Shown here piece by piece: positions 43,482 through 52,992 of a stretch of 64,000 nt of DNA. The stretch is from JAPUME01 sp027294185 (GTDB lineage Bacteria; Acidobacteriota; Terriglobia; UBA7540; JAPUME01). Location of the stretch: positions 1,488,001 to 1,552,000 of the forward strand of contig CAUVWZ020000002.1 in the NCBI GenBank assembly GCA_963555835.3, written 5' to 3'. The notes beneath the pieces were generated by a model. That model was not told the DNA's origin. It did not search any database and worked only from the letters and a program-made list of their open reading frames with translations. The translations under genes were made by a program, and so were the position numbers. Numbering within the stretch: position 1 is the stretch's first letter; each line of letters opens with the position of its first letter.

Positions 43482-44063
43482 ATGGACACTATGACGCCGA
43501 ATCCGAAGCGAATCGCGTTGAAAGAGTGGGCCGTTGTGGGTAAGGCTCTGGGGCAAGGGCGACAGGTAATCCTGCTTCGAAAAGGGGGGATTGAAGAAGA
43601 GGAGGGGGAATTCCGCCTGCGGCATGGGGAATTCTTCCTTTTTCCCACTTTCGAGCACCAAAACCGAGATTACATGCGGCCCGAATTTGTCCCCGACTTT
43701 CAGGCTTCCGTGGCTGAGCAACCCGTGAATGGCGAGGAGATCGTTTTTTCATGCCTGGCCACAGTTAAAGGAATCGAGGTGGTCTCGGACCTCGACAAGC
43801 TTCGCCGCCTCTCCGCCTACCACATCTGGAACGACACCTACGTCGAGATGCGCTATCGCTACAAGCCGGAAACGCCTCTCTACCTGCTGCTGGTCCGCGC
43901 CTACCGCATGCAGCCGGTGCGCATCGAGGCCCGCCCCGCCTACCGGGGCTGCAAGTCCTGGGTGGAGCTGGACTCCGAGGTGGAAGCGCGAGGCATCGAG
44001 GAAGTCCTGAGCGGTGAAGAGTTCGACCGGAAATGCCTGGAAATTCGGGCCCTGTTAGCTTAA
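43482..44063 (+). CDS. DUF1802-family protein
   Basis: 193 residues with the family's typical ALKEWAVVGKALGQGRQVILLRKGGI opening and FFLFPTFEHQ, found in cyanobacteria and other phyla. The fold resembles a predicted nuclease or nucleotide-binding domain, but no biochemical function is known. The ATG at 43482 lacks a strong binding site; another lies three codons later. Next gene: sirohydrochlorin-type chelatase. Confidence 0.8.
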   Translation: MDTMTPNPKRIALKEWAVVGKALGQGRQVILLRKGGIEEEEGEFRLRHGEFFLFPTFEHQNRDYMRPEFVPDFQASVAEQPVNGEEIVFSCLATVKGIEVVSDLDKLRRLSAYHIWNDTYVEMRYRYKPETPLYLLLVRAYRMQPVRIEARPAYRGCKSWVELDSEVEARGIEEVLSGEEFDRKCLEIRALLA

Positions 44064-44109
44064 ACAGGTGGATTCAATAGGGGCCGATTGCCTCACGGGT
44101 TTTTCGATC

Positions 44110-44493
44110 ATGAGTGGAAACGAGAACAGCACGGGAATCGTCCTGTTTGCCCATGGCAGCAGCCTTGAGGAGGCGAACCGCTCCGTCGAGGCCCTGGCCG
44201 GGGAGGTTCGAACCACCGGCCCCTACAGCCACGTAAGCGCCGCATTCCTGGAGCTTGCCCGGCCCAACCTCTCGGAGGCGCTTGACCAGGCCCTCAAGGC
44301 CGGGTTGAAACACGTCATCATCATCCCCTACTTTCTCACCATGGGGGTCCACCTCCAACAGGACCTCCCCCGCCTGGTTGCCGAGGAACGCCGCCGCCAT
44401 CCAAACCTTGAGATCACCGTCGCCAAATCGCTCCAAGGCCACCCCCTGATGGCTTCCATCATCCTCGAGCGGGTGCGCACGGCGATCCCATGA
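44110..44493 (+). CDS. cbiX: sirohydrochlorin cobaltochelatase/ferrochelatase, CbiX/SirB type
   Basis: 127 residues, one half-domain of the class II chelatase fold, as in archaeal CbiX-S and SirB. The conserved metal-binding histidines are in FAHGSSLEEAN (His15) and in the IIIPYFLTMGVHLQQD loop. It inserts cobalt or iron into sirohydrochlorin for cobalamin or siroheme. With metH in the same window it fits a cobalamin-using organism, but no other corrin genes are nearby. Confidence 0.85.
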   Translation: MSGNENSTGIVLFAHGSSLEEANRSVEALAGEVRTTGPYSHVSAAFLELARPNLSEALDQALKAGLKHVIIIPYFLTMGVHLQQDLPRLVAEERRRHPNLEITVAKSLQGHPLMASIILERVRTAIP

Positions 44494-44683
44494 CGCCGCA
44501 CCTCCTCTCCCAAGAGAATCATCAAGAGCATCTCAGCTAGATTCGACGCCTAACCCAAAGAAAACTAAAGGGGACGTTCACCTTTGCCGATTTGAGCTAT
44601 GGGGATGAATAGTCCCCGGGGGGGAAAGAACCGGGCCATGCTCGGTTCCAGGGGGAGAACTCAGAGACCACGAGGCCGCCTCA

Positions 44684-45064
44684 ATGAAGCGGATGGGCCT
44701 GCTGATACTCTTTCTTTTTCCGTCCCTGCTTTGTGCTCAGGACACCCCTGACGCCCATCCCTTCTGGGACCAGCAGAACCTCTATCTTCACGTCTGCAAC
44801 TTTACCGCTCAATCCCTTGACGCCTATTCGACCCAGCGCTTTCTCGAACGCGGAACCGCGCGCGAGATGAACCCCCTGGCGCGCCCCTTCGTTACGCAGG
44901 GCTGGAAGGGACAGGCGCCCTACAGCTACGGGCTGGGCTTCGTCCTGCCGCTTGGCTTGAGCTACATCGCTCACCGCAAGCGGTGGCATCGCCTGGAGCG
45001 TATGATTCCCCTCGTCTGGGCCACGCCCACCGCCGTCGTCGCCGGACTCAATTTCCGCTTCTAG
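44684..45064 (+). CDS. small secreted or membrane protein (126 aa)
   Basis: A signal peptide (about 1-18, cleavage after LLCAQ) is followed by a protein with DAYSTQRFLERGTAREMNPLARPFV and two weakly hydrophobic stretches near 88-125. The pattern of Thr/Asn-rich turns recalls small acidobacterial membrane proteins. Function unknown. It begins 190 bases after cbiX. Confidence 0.6.
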   Translation: MKRMGLLILFLFPSLLCAQDTPDAHPFWDQQNLYLHVCNFTAQSLDAYSTQRFLERGTAREMNPLARPFVTQGWKGQAPYSYGLGFVLPLGLSYIAHRKRWHRLERMIPLVWATPTAVVAGLNFRF

Positions 45065-45113
45065 GGTTTCCCAACCTTCTCGTTAGGGGGGAATCAAGAG
45101 AACGCTTGGCGGG

Positions 45114-46235
45114 CTACTCTGCAACCAAATCGGCGATCCTGCGAGCCAGAGGAAGTCTGCCCCCTACGCCTTCCAGGTTCATCATCAAAGCCACGGCCAC
45201 GCGCTTGGCGGGAACGAGGAAGATCAGCGTGCTCACGCGTTGCTGTCCGCCGCCGTGCGAGATCTCTTTCCGGCCGTTCCGCTCGGAGATTGCCCATCCC
45301 AATCCATAGGAGATTTCATTCCCATCGCTGGTCTTCTGAGGAGTCCACATCTGAATCCGTGTACTCTCGGCGACCAGTGTTCCGTTTCGGACGGCAATGG
45401 CGAACTTCACCAGATCAGTCGCCGTCGAGGCAAACCCGCCGCCGGGAATCTTGTTGCTCGTATCGGCCAGGTCGGAGTTTCGCCAATCGCCGTTCTCCAT
45501 CAGAAGGTAGCCCTGGGCGCGGTTGGGGATGATGGCATGGGCGTCGTCGGGACGGATGCGGTCCATTCCCGCGGGCCCGAATATATTCTCCCGCACGAAC
45601 TCGACGTAGCTTTTCCCCGATGCGCCCTCGACGGCGCACCCGATCAGATTGTAGCCGAAGGTCGTGTAGCTGTATGCCGTTCCCGGTTCATGAAGCAGCG
45701 GGTCGTCTTTGAACATCGCGAGCGGCGTCACCACGTCGGTATAGTGGCGCGTGCTTCTCATCTCTCCGGGATTCCCGTAGTGACGAACTCCTCCCAGATG
45801 TCCGAGCAACTGTCGAAGGGTGATTCCCCAGCGCTTTTCGGGAAAGGCAGGACAATACTTTTGAACGGGAGCATCCAGGTCGAGCTTTCCCCTTTCAACA
45901 AGCTGCATCACCGCCGTTGCGGTAATCGGTTTTGAGATGGAGGCGAGCCGGTAGACGGTCGAGGCTTTTGCCGGGACCGAGTTTTCCAGGTCCGACAAGC
46001 CGAACCCGTTGGCGTAAACGACTCTCTCCCCCACGGCAACCGCCACCGAAGCGCCCGGAACATGATCCCGCGCCATCTGGGCCGAGACGGCCGCCTCGAT
46101 CTTTTCGATGGTCTCCGCCGGAAGCTCGGCTCGCGTCTGGGCTTCCAGAGGTGCAGCGGCCAGCGCAAACACAAGCAACCATTTCAGCGAATCGTTCAAT
46201 CGGTTTGATCGCTCCATTCGGTTCAAGCGAATCAT
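45114..46235 (-). CDS. beta-lactamase/transpeptidase-like serine hydrolase, exported
   Basis: 373 residues with a signal peptide (ALAAAPLEAQT). Class C beta-lactamase-family motifs: the nucleophile in SISKPIT (SxxK), YSYTTFGYN (YxN-like), and HGGGQQ near the C terminus (HxG). Members include D-aminopeptidases, esterases and penicillin-binding proteins; the substrate is not predictable. GGAGAT precedes the ATG. It runs in the same direction as the deacetylase-like gene at 46312. Confidence 0.87.
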   Translation of the reverse strand: MIRLNRMERSNRLNDSLKWLLVFALAAAPLEAQTRAELPAETIEKIEAAVSAQMARDHVPGASVAVAVGERVVYANGFGLSDLENSVPAKASTVYRLASISKPITATAVMQLVERGKLDLDAPVQKYCPAFPEKRWGITLRQLLGHLGGVRHYGNPGEMRSTRHYTDVVTPLAMFKDDPLLHEPGTAYSYTTFGYNLIGCAVEGASGKSYVEFVRENIFGPAGMDRIRPDDAHAIIPNRAQGYLLMENGDWRNSDLADTSNKIPGGGFASTATDLVKFAIAVRNGTLVAESTRIQMWTPQKTSDGNEISYGLGWAISERNGRKEISHGGGQQRVSTLIFLVPAKRVAVALMMNLEGVGGRLPLARRIADLVAE

Positions 46236-46311
46236 TCTTATATCTCCTCTGGTTTCCCGGAGCGCGCTAAGTGCTCGCCGGCAGAGATTTCGCGGCCTGA
46301 TTTCGGCGAGG

Positions 46312-47829
46312 TCAGCGTCTGCGGGTCGAGGTTGACAGAAGCGCAGGTTTCAGCGTCCAGGCTTGCAGCTTTCCGAGCGCCATCAAGTTGGGGGCGGAGA
46401 AGTTTTCCGGAAAAATTACCCAACCCCAAAGGCGCGGGTCGTTATCTGCAACATACTGTTCGGTGGTCAGGGTGGCGGGGGCGATTTGGACCACGTCCGG
46501 CACCTCGTTGCCGTCGAGCAGCAACCGGGCCATCTCCGCCGCCGCCACCAGGTAGGATTCCGGCGGGCAGGGCGTGCTGCCGAACCAGATCACCGAGGGA
46601 ATCTTGTTCGACTTCCTCAGCGTGGCCTCAACTTCCAGAACCGTGCGGAAGAACTGGCCCCAGGGAATCTCCTGAGGACCGCTCAGGCGGGCAGCCGAAC
46701 TTGAGGGACCGAAAGGCGTTCCCGACAGGGTGATCGCGGCGTTGCTCCGCTCGGAAATCTGCTGCGCCAGGTAAAAGGTCAACAGGGAAAACACCTCGCT
46801 CGGCGCCAAGGTGTAGTTGGGATAAATCTGGAAGGTAATGTCGGAGTCGACCTGCTCGGCAATATCGGCCAGTTCCTGGCGGCTGTAAACGCGCCTCTGG
46901 GCGGTGTCCCGATAGAGCTGGGCCGCATCGGAGGCGGTGATGAACTTTACGCGCGGGAACCTCATCATGTAATCGACCAACTGCTCAAAGTGGCGGAAGG
47001 AAGCCTCCGAATCTTCCGGCGACAACAGGGGAGGCAATTTCCAATCAGCGGGTGGGGGATTGGCGCCCTTCGCGAAGTTCGTCTTGTCCCAGAACTCTTT
47101 ATGCACGAACTCGCAGGGGTGGTAATAGATGGAAATAATTCCCCCACCCTCCGCCATCCGCCGCTCATAGAGGGAGGAAAATTTGTTCTTCCCCTCCTGA
47201 AGGTTCGAGAAATCCTCATTGGGCCGGATCGAACCCGCCATCTCCGACTCCAGAATATTCAGGATTCCGCCAAAATAGAAGGGCTTGCCGTTCAAGCGAA
47301 CATGGGACATCGCATCCAGGTATACGGGCGACCCCCATTTCCGCAGCCCGCCGTAGATCTGGGGCGCCCACGACGAGCCGGGCTGGCCGAAAGCCGTCGG
47401 GAGTGCGCCGAACATCTTTCGCAGGAGCTCCACCCCGGGCCGCTCACGCCGGTCGAATTCCGCCACGCCTTCTTCCCAGCCCAACGGCTCCAGGTACTCG
47501 GCGAGCGTGGGATGCTGGGAGTGGAAGTTCGTGTGGTAGCCGATCTCGTGGTGCGAAAGCGCGGCGATTACGTCGGTGCGGTTGCTCCGTTCATAGGACC
47601 GCGCCGCCTCGCCCACCAATTTGAATGTCGCCCGGATATCTCTCTGCCTCAGCAATACGGCAATCCGCTTCGCGGCCTCGGCGCTTTGCGGCAGGATATA
47701 GTCTTCCGTGTCGAACCAGAGAGCCACATAAACGGTCGGACCCGGCCGTTGAGCCCGCAGGCTCACACTCCCGCAGAGCAACGCGACCGCCGAAATCCCG
47801 CCGAGCATCCAGAGACATTTCTTCCCCAT
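46312..47829 (-). CDS. exported polysaccharide-deacetylase-like protein
   Basis: 505 residues from the ATG just after an in-frame TTG. It has a signal peptide (about 1-26), then a NodB-like TIM-barrel region with FDTEDY (metal Asp), HEIGYHTNFH (the HxxxH metal pair) and TFKLVG. The C-terminal half (about 300-505) has no known family. It may act on a cell-wall or capsule sugar. The gene lies 77 bases upstream of the serine hydrolase gene on the same strand. Confidence 0.75.
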   Translation of the reverse strand: MGKKCLWMLGGISAVALLCGSVSLRAQRPGPTVYVALWFDTEDYILPQSAEAAKRIAVLLRQRDIRATFKLVGEAARSYERSNRTDVIAALSHHEIGYHTNFHSQHPTLAEYLEPLGWEEGVAEFDRRERPGVELLRKMFGALPTAFGQPGSSWAPQIYGGLRKWGSPVYLDAMSHVRLNGKPFYFGGILNILESEMAGSIRPNEDFSNLQEGKNKFSSLYERRMAEGGGIISIYYHPCEFVHKEFWDKTNFAKGANPPPADWKLPPLLSPEDSEASFRHFEQLVDYMMRFPRVKFITASDAAQLYRDTAQRRVYSRQELADIAEQVDSDITFQIYPNYTLAPSEVFSLLTFYLAQQISERSNAAITLSGTPFGPSSSAARLSGPQEIPWGQFFRTVLEVEATLRKSNKIPSVIWFGSTPCPPESYLVAAAEMARLLLDGNEVPDVVQIAPATLTTEQYVADNDPRLWGWVIFPENFSAPNLMALGKLQAWTLKPALLSTSTRRR

Positions 47830-47984
47830 CAAGCCGCTCCCTTCGATTCAAATCAGCATGGTTTTGATCCTCAGACATACTATCACTAGAACCCATTGCG
47901 CTCACGCCAAAGCCGCCGTTGCCTTTTGAGAAGGCACGCGCCGCAATCAGCATCCCGTTGACGCCGTGATAGAATCCCTCACGC

Positions 47985-49343
47985 ATGGCAACCGAAACTC
48001 CCCTCACCCCGCCCGCTGAAACTCCCCGGGAGAGCCGCGAGCCCTTCCGAATTCGCTACCTGCGGCTGGTGAAGTCCAACCCCGATTTCCGCCGCCTCTG
48101 GTCAGCCCAGTTGATCAGCGGAATCGGCGACTGGTTTTACACCCTGGCCCTATACGATCTCCTCTACCAGCTTACCGGTTCCGGAAAGGTGCTCGGGTGG
48201 GCCATCATTCTCCAATCCCTGCCGTGGTTCTTCATGACACCCGTGGCGGGACTGATCACGGACCGCTTTTCGCGGCGGGGGGTCATGATCGTGGCCGACC
48301 TGGCCCGGGCGGGAATCGTTCTGGGGTTGCTGCTGGTGGAGACGCGCGATGACCTTTGGCTGGTTTACGTGCTACTCGGACTGGAAGTGAGCTTCGCGTC
48401 ACTGTTCGAGCCGGCGCGGAACGCTCTGCTGCCCGATCTGGTGGGGGAAAAAGATCTCCTGCCGGCCAATGCCGTCGCTTCCGCTACCTGGTCGTTGACT
48501 CTTGCGGTAGGCATGGCCCTGGGAGGCCTGGTTGCGGCCACCTTCGGCCGCCAGGTGACGTTTCTGGTCAATTCGGGGTCCTTTCTACTCTCGGCAGTCT
48601 TGATCCGTCGAATCCTGGTTGCAGAGTCACACCTTGCGCCGGCCAATACCGTGTCGCGGCACACACCCGACGCCGGGAAGAGTCCAGGTGGGGAGCGATA
48701 TCCCAAGACGCCCCCGTCCCCTTCACTCCACGAAGGACTTCGGTACCTTCGGTCTCATTCCCAGGTGTTCGCTACCCTTCTGGCCAAGACCGGCCTGGGT
48801 GTCGCCGGTGGCATGCTTCTGGTGCTGGTGCTCTTCGGACAAGAGGTCTTCCCGCTGGGGAATTCCGGCTTGCTCGGAACCAGTCTCCTGTTTGCCGCCC
48901 GGGGAATCGGCACCCTGATCGGTCCGCTGGTCGGGGAAAGCGTCGTGCGCGGACGTCGGTGGATGATGCATCGCACGATCGCCGCCGGATTCTTCCTTAC
49001 AGCTTTCGGCTACGGGGCCCTGAGCTACGCTCCCAACCTTCCCGTCGCGGCCCTGATCCTTATGCTCGGTCACATGGGAAGCAGCAACGTTTGGGTCATG
49101 TCGACCGCCTTGTTACAAATCTCGGTCCCCACGAATCTGCGCGGCCGTGTCTTTTCGCTCGACATGGGTCTGCACACCCTGGTCTCTTCCATCTCCAATT
49201 TCCTTCTGGGAAAGGGGCGCGACGATTGGGGACTCTACCCCCGCATGATGGCGGGGACTCTGGGGATTATGCTTCTTCTTCCTGCAATCCTGTGGACCCT
49301 GCGTCTGCTTGTCGTCGGGAAAGATTTGAACGAGGAAGAATGA
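47985..49343 (+). CDS. MFS transporter
   Basis: 452 residues with twelve predicted helices and the cytoplasmic loop motif TDRFSRRGVM between helices 2 and 3. A disordered central loop (about 215-250) separates the halves. The NFRRLW- and GIGDWFYTLAL-type start resembles multidrug or macrolide-type exporters of the MFS_3 group. The substrate is unknown. Confidence 0.85.
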   Translation: MATETPLTPPAETPRESREPFRIRYLRLVKSNPDFRRLWSAQLISGIGDWFYTLALYDLLYQLTGSGKVLGWAIILQSLPWFFMTPVAGLITDRFSRRGVMIVADLARAGIVLGLLLVETRDDLWLVYVLLGLEVSFASLFEPARNALLPDLVGEKDLLPANAVASATWSLTLAVGMALGGLVAATFGRQVTFLVNSGSFLLSAVLIRRILVAESHLAPANTVSRHTPDAGKSPGGERYPKTPPSPSLHEGLRYLRSHSQVFATLLAKTGLGVAGGMLLVLVLFGQEVFPLGNSGLLGTSLLFAARGIGTLIGPLVGESVVRGRRWMMHRTIAAGFFLTAFGYGALSYAPNLPVAALILMLGHMGSSNVWVMSTALLQISVPTNLRGRVFSLDMGLHTLVSSISNFLLGKGRDDWGLYPRMMAGTLGIMLLLPAILWTLRLLVVGKDLNEEE

Positions 49344-49405
49344 GCGAGGGTAGGACCCGTTCCGGCCCGGCAGGCCCGGAAGGAGCTCACGCCCTTTGCG
49401 GTCGG

Positions 49406-49630
49406 CTATCGGCTATCGGGCCGACCGCCGAAGCATTCGCTCCGCCGCCCGTCCCTGTTCATCGAGAAATGCCGACCGCTGTGGATGGTAAAGAATCTCT
49501 TCCGCTGCCTCTTCAGCGCCAAAATCACAGGTCCCAGTTTGATGATCTCAGGCCGCGTCCCAAAAACCAACGCCACCGTGTTTTTCAGCTCACCTGGCTG
49601 GAGGATTTTCAGCTCCCTTGTTAGTTTCAC
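49406..49630 (-). pseudogene. wecB: N-terminal relic of UDP-GlcNAc 2-epimerase (wecB)
   Basis: The frame reads VALVFGTRPEIIKLGPVILAL and HSGRHFSMN, which matches the first 50 residues of WecB/MnaA epimerases (GTRPExIK and the HTGQH motif). It then diverges and stops after about 74 codons. Intact enzymes have about 370 residues. The fragment begins next to a 17-bp tandem duplication, suggesting a deletion or insertion endpoint. Confidence 0.7.
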
Positions 49631-49652
49631 AGGGGTATTAGTTTCACAGGGG
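49621..49652 (+). repeat. tandem duplication TTAGTTTCACAGGGG x2
   Basis: Copies at 49621-49635 and 49638-49652 (period 17) cover the end of the 113-codon gene and the start of the wecB relic. Confidence 0.85.
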
Positions 49653-49985
49653 ACCGAACTCCCGGGCCAACTTCATCAAACTTTCGCCGTCCAGAAAAAG
49701 GGGAACCGACCCACTTTCTCCGGCCTCCAAAGCCCGTTTGAGAAAATGCGCGGCGATCTCCACCAACTGCTGGTCGTTCAAACTCTTGCCTGTACGCTCG
49801 CGGAAATCGGCCACACCCGCATGAGACACGGCCACGACGATTTTTTCCCCACCGACCTGGAAGAAACAGTCCAGAGTGTCGCTCCCACGGGTGGCAATGG
49901 CCGGAGTCAACCGCAGGAAGCGGCATTGAACCGGCCCTCCTCGAAGCCGGGAATCCACCTCGAAATCCTCTAACAACACAAGCAT
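49644..49985 (-). CDS. conserved hypothetical protein (113 aa)
   Basis: Start ATG with GGGGAG upstream. Mixed alpha/beta protein (PVQCRFLRLTPAIATRGSDTLDCFFQVGGEKIVVAVSHAG, followed by a helical ERTGKSLNDQQLVEIAAHFLKRAL). Normal codon use supports a real gene. No family recognised, no export signal. It ends at the tandem duplication before the wecB relic. Confidence 0.65.
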   Translation of the reverse strand: MLVLLEDFEVDSRLRGGPVQCRFLRLTPAIATRGSDTLDCFFQVGGEKIVVAVSHAGVADFRERTGKSLNDQQLVEIAAHFLKRALEAGESGSVPLFLDGESLMKLAREFGPL

Positions 49986-50254
49986 AGAGCGAAACTCCCC
50001 TTCCTCAAGTCCAACTCCCTCCGTCCGGCGGAGGGGCCATTATACTCTCAGGAATTTTTGGGACAACTCTTTCCGAGTCCGCGCCATCCAACTTAGTAAC
50101 CGCAACGACCCATGACTGACACGGGGAGCAGGTAGGGCACTTGTTGGCCCGATCTGCTCCCCCCTCCCTCCTTCCCCGAAACCCAACCATCCCAAGCAGC
50201 AGAAATTCGCTTATAATACGACCCACCCGACCCGCCCGACTGGAAGGAGTTGAA

Positions 50255-52063
50255 TTGAATCGGCCCGTGCGGAAATCCAAACGAAAGCGTACCTCGAAAG
50301 GCAGAACACGCCCCGGATCGCGTGCGACCGTGTCCGCTTTGACCCGGGAGATCGGGCAACTCAGCGAGTGGCTCCCCACTCTTCAAAGCGGTGAGACGGC
50401 CACCCGGGAGATTACTACCCGGCTCGTCCGGGAGCATTCCCTTGCGTTGGCCGGGATCTGGCGATTGGAGGCGGACGGATCGCTTGCTCAAACCAAAGCC
50501 GTCAAGTGCGCCTCTTCACCGCTGCCGCGAGATCTTCGCCGCCTGAAGCCGGATGACTCCCTGATCGGTCGAACGGCCAGGAAAAGATCGCCTCATTTCC
50601 TGTCGGGAAATGGTGACTTCGCGGAAGATTCTCTCCTCCGTTGGAGTCTCAAACACCGGTTGAAGTTCACCGCGGCGTTTCCCCTGCTGTACGGAAAGAG
50701 GCTGCTGGGGGTCCTGACGCTGGCAGGGCGCAAAAAGCCAACGGAGTCCGACCTGGCTCTCTACCGTCTTTACTCCCGCCTTGCCGCCGTCGCATTGCAT
50801 GACGGGCAGGCGTTTAGGGAGGTTCAAGGGGACCTTCGAAAATCCAGTTTTCTGGTAGAAGCCAGTAAAGCCCTGAGCTCCACTCTGGACCTCTCGGAAC
50901 TTCTGGGGAAGATTCTGGAAGTGGCCCAATCCCAGGTGGGCGCCGAGCGAGGAACGATTTACCTTGTCGACCGAAAAGGAAATGAAATCTGGTCTTTGAT
51001 CGCCCCTGGTCTGAAACAGGAAGAAATTCGGCTTCCGCTGGGATCCGGAATCGCGGGCCATGTGGCAGAAACCGGAGAAATTCTGAACATTCCGGATGTC
51101 TACGCCCACCCGCGATTCAATCCCGAGCTGGACAAGAAGTTCGGATTTCGGACCACCAATCTTCTCTGCCTTCCCATCCGAAACAAGTCGGGAACGATCA
51201 TCGCCGCCCTGCAATTGCTGAATAAGAAAGGGAGTGTTTTTACCGACGAAGACGTGGACTTCCTTTCGACGCTCTCCGGACACATCGGACTGGCTCTCGA
51301 AAATGCCCAGCTTCACCAGGATTTGCTCGAAAAGCAGCGAATGCAACAGGAGCTCGACGTAGCCCAGGGAATTCAGCGCGGCCTGCTGCCGGAAACCGTT
51401 CCGGCCTACGACGGGTTTGACATCGCGGTTCTGAACGAACCCTACCTTACGGTGGGGGGAGACTACTACGACTTCCTGAGCCTGGGACCGCAAACTCTGC
51501 TGATCGTCGTGGCTGATGTCCAGGGAAAAGGGGTCAGCTCCGCCCTGGTAATGTCCAATCTTCAGGCGACGCTTCGCACCCTCATCAACCACCTGCACTC
51601 GCTGGAGCGGATTGCCGAGTCCCTGAACCGCATGATCCTGGAGCACACTCGCGGGGAACGGTACCTGAGCATGTTCCTGGGCATGATCGATACCGGACGC
51701 AAGAAGATCCACTACATCAATTGCGGGCACGTGCCTCCCCTCCTGGTCCGTGAGGGCGCGGACCCGCTCGCTCTCTCCGAGGGGGGAACCGTCATCGGAC
51801 TCTTCGAGGATACGCGGTACGAGCGAGGCCAGCAGGCTCTCCAGACCGGCGACCTCCTGCTGCTCTGCACAGACGGCATCACCGAGTCCATGAACGCCGA
51901 AGAGGAGGAGTACGGAAGCGACCGCCTGGTTCGAATGGCCCGCCAGTCAAGAACAGAGGAGGCACAGCAAATCGTGGATCGGATCGGCGCCGACGTGGGC
52001 GAGTTTTCCCGCCATGGAACCCTTCACGATGACAAGGTCATGATGGTCATCAAAGTCGTTTAA
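50255..52063 (+). CDS. GAF-domain PP2C-type (RsbU/SpoIIE) phosphatase
   Basis: 602 residues from a TTG placed after GGAAGGAG; upstream codons in frame run over the promoter region (TATAAT at 50212). There are two GAF-like sensor modules (about 50-190 and 195-350), a coiled linker (LLEKQRMQQELDVAQGIQRGLLP) and a SpoIIE-type Ser/Thr phosphatase domain. The latter carries metal motifs GGDYYDF and VVADVQGKG, then LLLCTDGITE. Such proteins dephosphorylate anti-sigma-factor antagonists. A second one lies at 52993. Confidence 0.88.
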   Translation: MNRPVRKSKRKRTSKGRTRPGSRATVSALTREIGQLSEWLPTLQSGETATREITTRLVREHSLALAGIWRLEADGSLAQTKAVKCASSPLPRDLRRLKPDDSLIGRTARKRSPHFLSGNGDFAEDSLLRWSLKHRLKFTAAFPLLYGKRLLGVLTLAGRKKPTESDLALYRLYSRLAAVALHDGQAFREVQGDLRKSSFLVEASKALSSTLDLSELLGKILEVAQSQVGAERGTIYLVDRKGNEIWSLIAPGLKQEEIRLPLGSGIAGHVAETGEILNIPDVYAHPRFNPELDKKFGFRTTNLLCLPIRNKSGTIIAALQLLNKKGSVFTDEDVDFLSTLSGHIGLALENAQLHQDLLEKQRMQQELDVAQGIQRGLLPETVPAYDGFDIAVLNEPYLTVGGDYYDFLSLGPQTLLIVVADVQGKGVSSALVMSNLQATLRTLINHLHSLERIAESLNRMILEHTRGERYLSMFLGMIDTGRKKIHYINCGHVPPLLVREGADPLALSEGGTVIGLFEDTRYERGQQALQTGDLLLLCTDGITESMNAEEEEYGSDRLVRMARQSRTEEAQQIVDRIGADVGEFSRHGTLHDDKVMMVIKVV

Positions 52064-52172
52064 GCCTTCCGGTTTAATCCCACCCCTTGCTTCCCGTCGG
52101 TCGTCTGGTCAAACACCGAGCCTGCGAATAAAGCGGGAATCGGAGACCCCGGGTCTCGGGTGGCCTCAAACG

Positions 52173-52307
52173 TCATGCCTCATCGATGCGGTATTCGTCG
52201 GTGAAAACAACGTAGAAGGTCAGGTCGCAGCTCTCGCAATACCAATCCCTGTCATCCTGCTGCCGCGGCTGTTTACCACAGTAGGGGCAATGATGTATCT
52301 CAAGCAT
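52173..52307 (-). CDS. small zinc-ribbon protein (44 aa)
   Basis: 44 residues (CPYCG and YCESC pairs, acidic end). The ATG at 52307 is chosen because a promoter (TTGGAC, 17 bases, TATAAT at 52315-52320) ends seven bases upstream and there is no ribosome binding site, implying a leaderless message. An ATG at 52316 would lie inside the -10 box. The position between two PP2C phosphatase genes is noted without functional inference. Confidence 0.6.
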   Translation of the reverse strand: MLEIHHCPYCGKQPRQQDDRDWYCESCDLTFYVVFTDEYRIDEA

Positions 52308-52314
52308 TACAACC

Positions 52315-52343
52315 ATTATAACGGCGAGAGGTTTCGCGTCCAA
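52315..52343 (-). promoter_or_regulatory. promoter of the zinc-ribbon gene
   Basis: TTGGAC (52343-52338) and TATAAT (52320-52315), spaced 17 bases on the minus strand. The expected start point coincides with the start codon. Confidence 0.65.
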
Positions 52344-52992
52344 CGATGACCTCAAGAATTGTGGTAGACCCTCTGAGTTTTGCGCCTGGAGTTGAACCTT
52401 GCGAAATGCGAGATAATTCCATATTTCGGATTCAATTCTGCGGAATGGAATCCGCAGCACTCCGGACCCAAGGGGGAAAGGTAATGGGAATTCCCTCTGA
52501 TGAAGTACGTTAAGTATTCTCAATAGGTTAGAGGGAAGATGCATTCAGTCGATAAAAGCGTCTTTTTGGCAGCCTCATTGCTCAATCCAAATGCGGGCAG
52601 GCATTCTGGAGCCTTCACAAGGGCTTTGGCTTGCCGGCCTTAGTTCGACTCTATTGAGACCGATACACGACGCTTGAAGAGGGAAAGTTGACCAGCTTTC
52701 CCTCTTTTTTTGCGTTCGGGAGGCAGCCACTCCGCGTCCCTGAGAAGGCCCATCCTCACTACAATAAATTGGCTGAATACCCTAATTGCCTTCCTGGTTA
52801 GGGGTCGAGGCGCCCCCTACAGCCTGCCATGGCATGGAAAACCCCTGAAGAAGCGGTCACTTCACTCTGTGCTATGATGAGCTATAAGTGAGGCTTACTC
52901 GCTGATTGTTCAAGATTCCCTCTCCTAATTCGCGGAGTTGGTGGTCGTACCGGCGTCGGGAGTGTTCGTAGAGGGAAGCCTGGGAAAATCCT
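52344..52992. other. noncoding region with an intrinsic terminator
   Basis: No protein gene is supported. A strong terminator lies at 52678-52711. Sequence between 52545 and 52677 could encode a small transcript; the part after 52712 holds the promoter of the second phosphatase gene but no clear -35/-10 pair. Confidence 0.5.
52678..52711 (+). terminator. intrinsic terminator of an unidentified rightward transcript
   Basis: AGAGGGAAAG and CTTTCCCTCT form a perfect 10-bp stem around TTGACCAG, followed by a run of seven T. The nearest rightward gene upstream ends at 52063, and the zinc-ribbon gene runs the other way, so the terminator may close a small RNA starting after about 52550. Confidence 0.7.
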
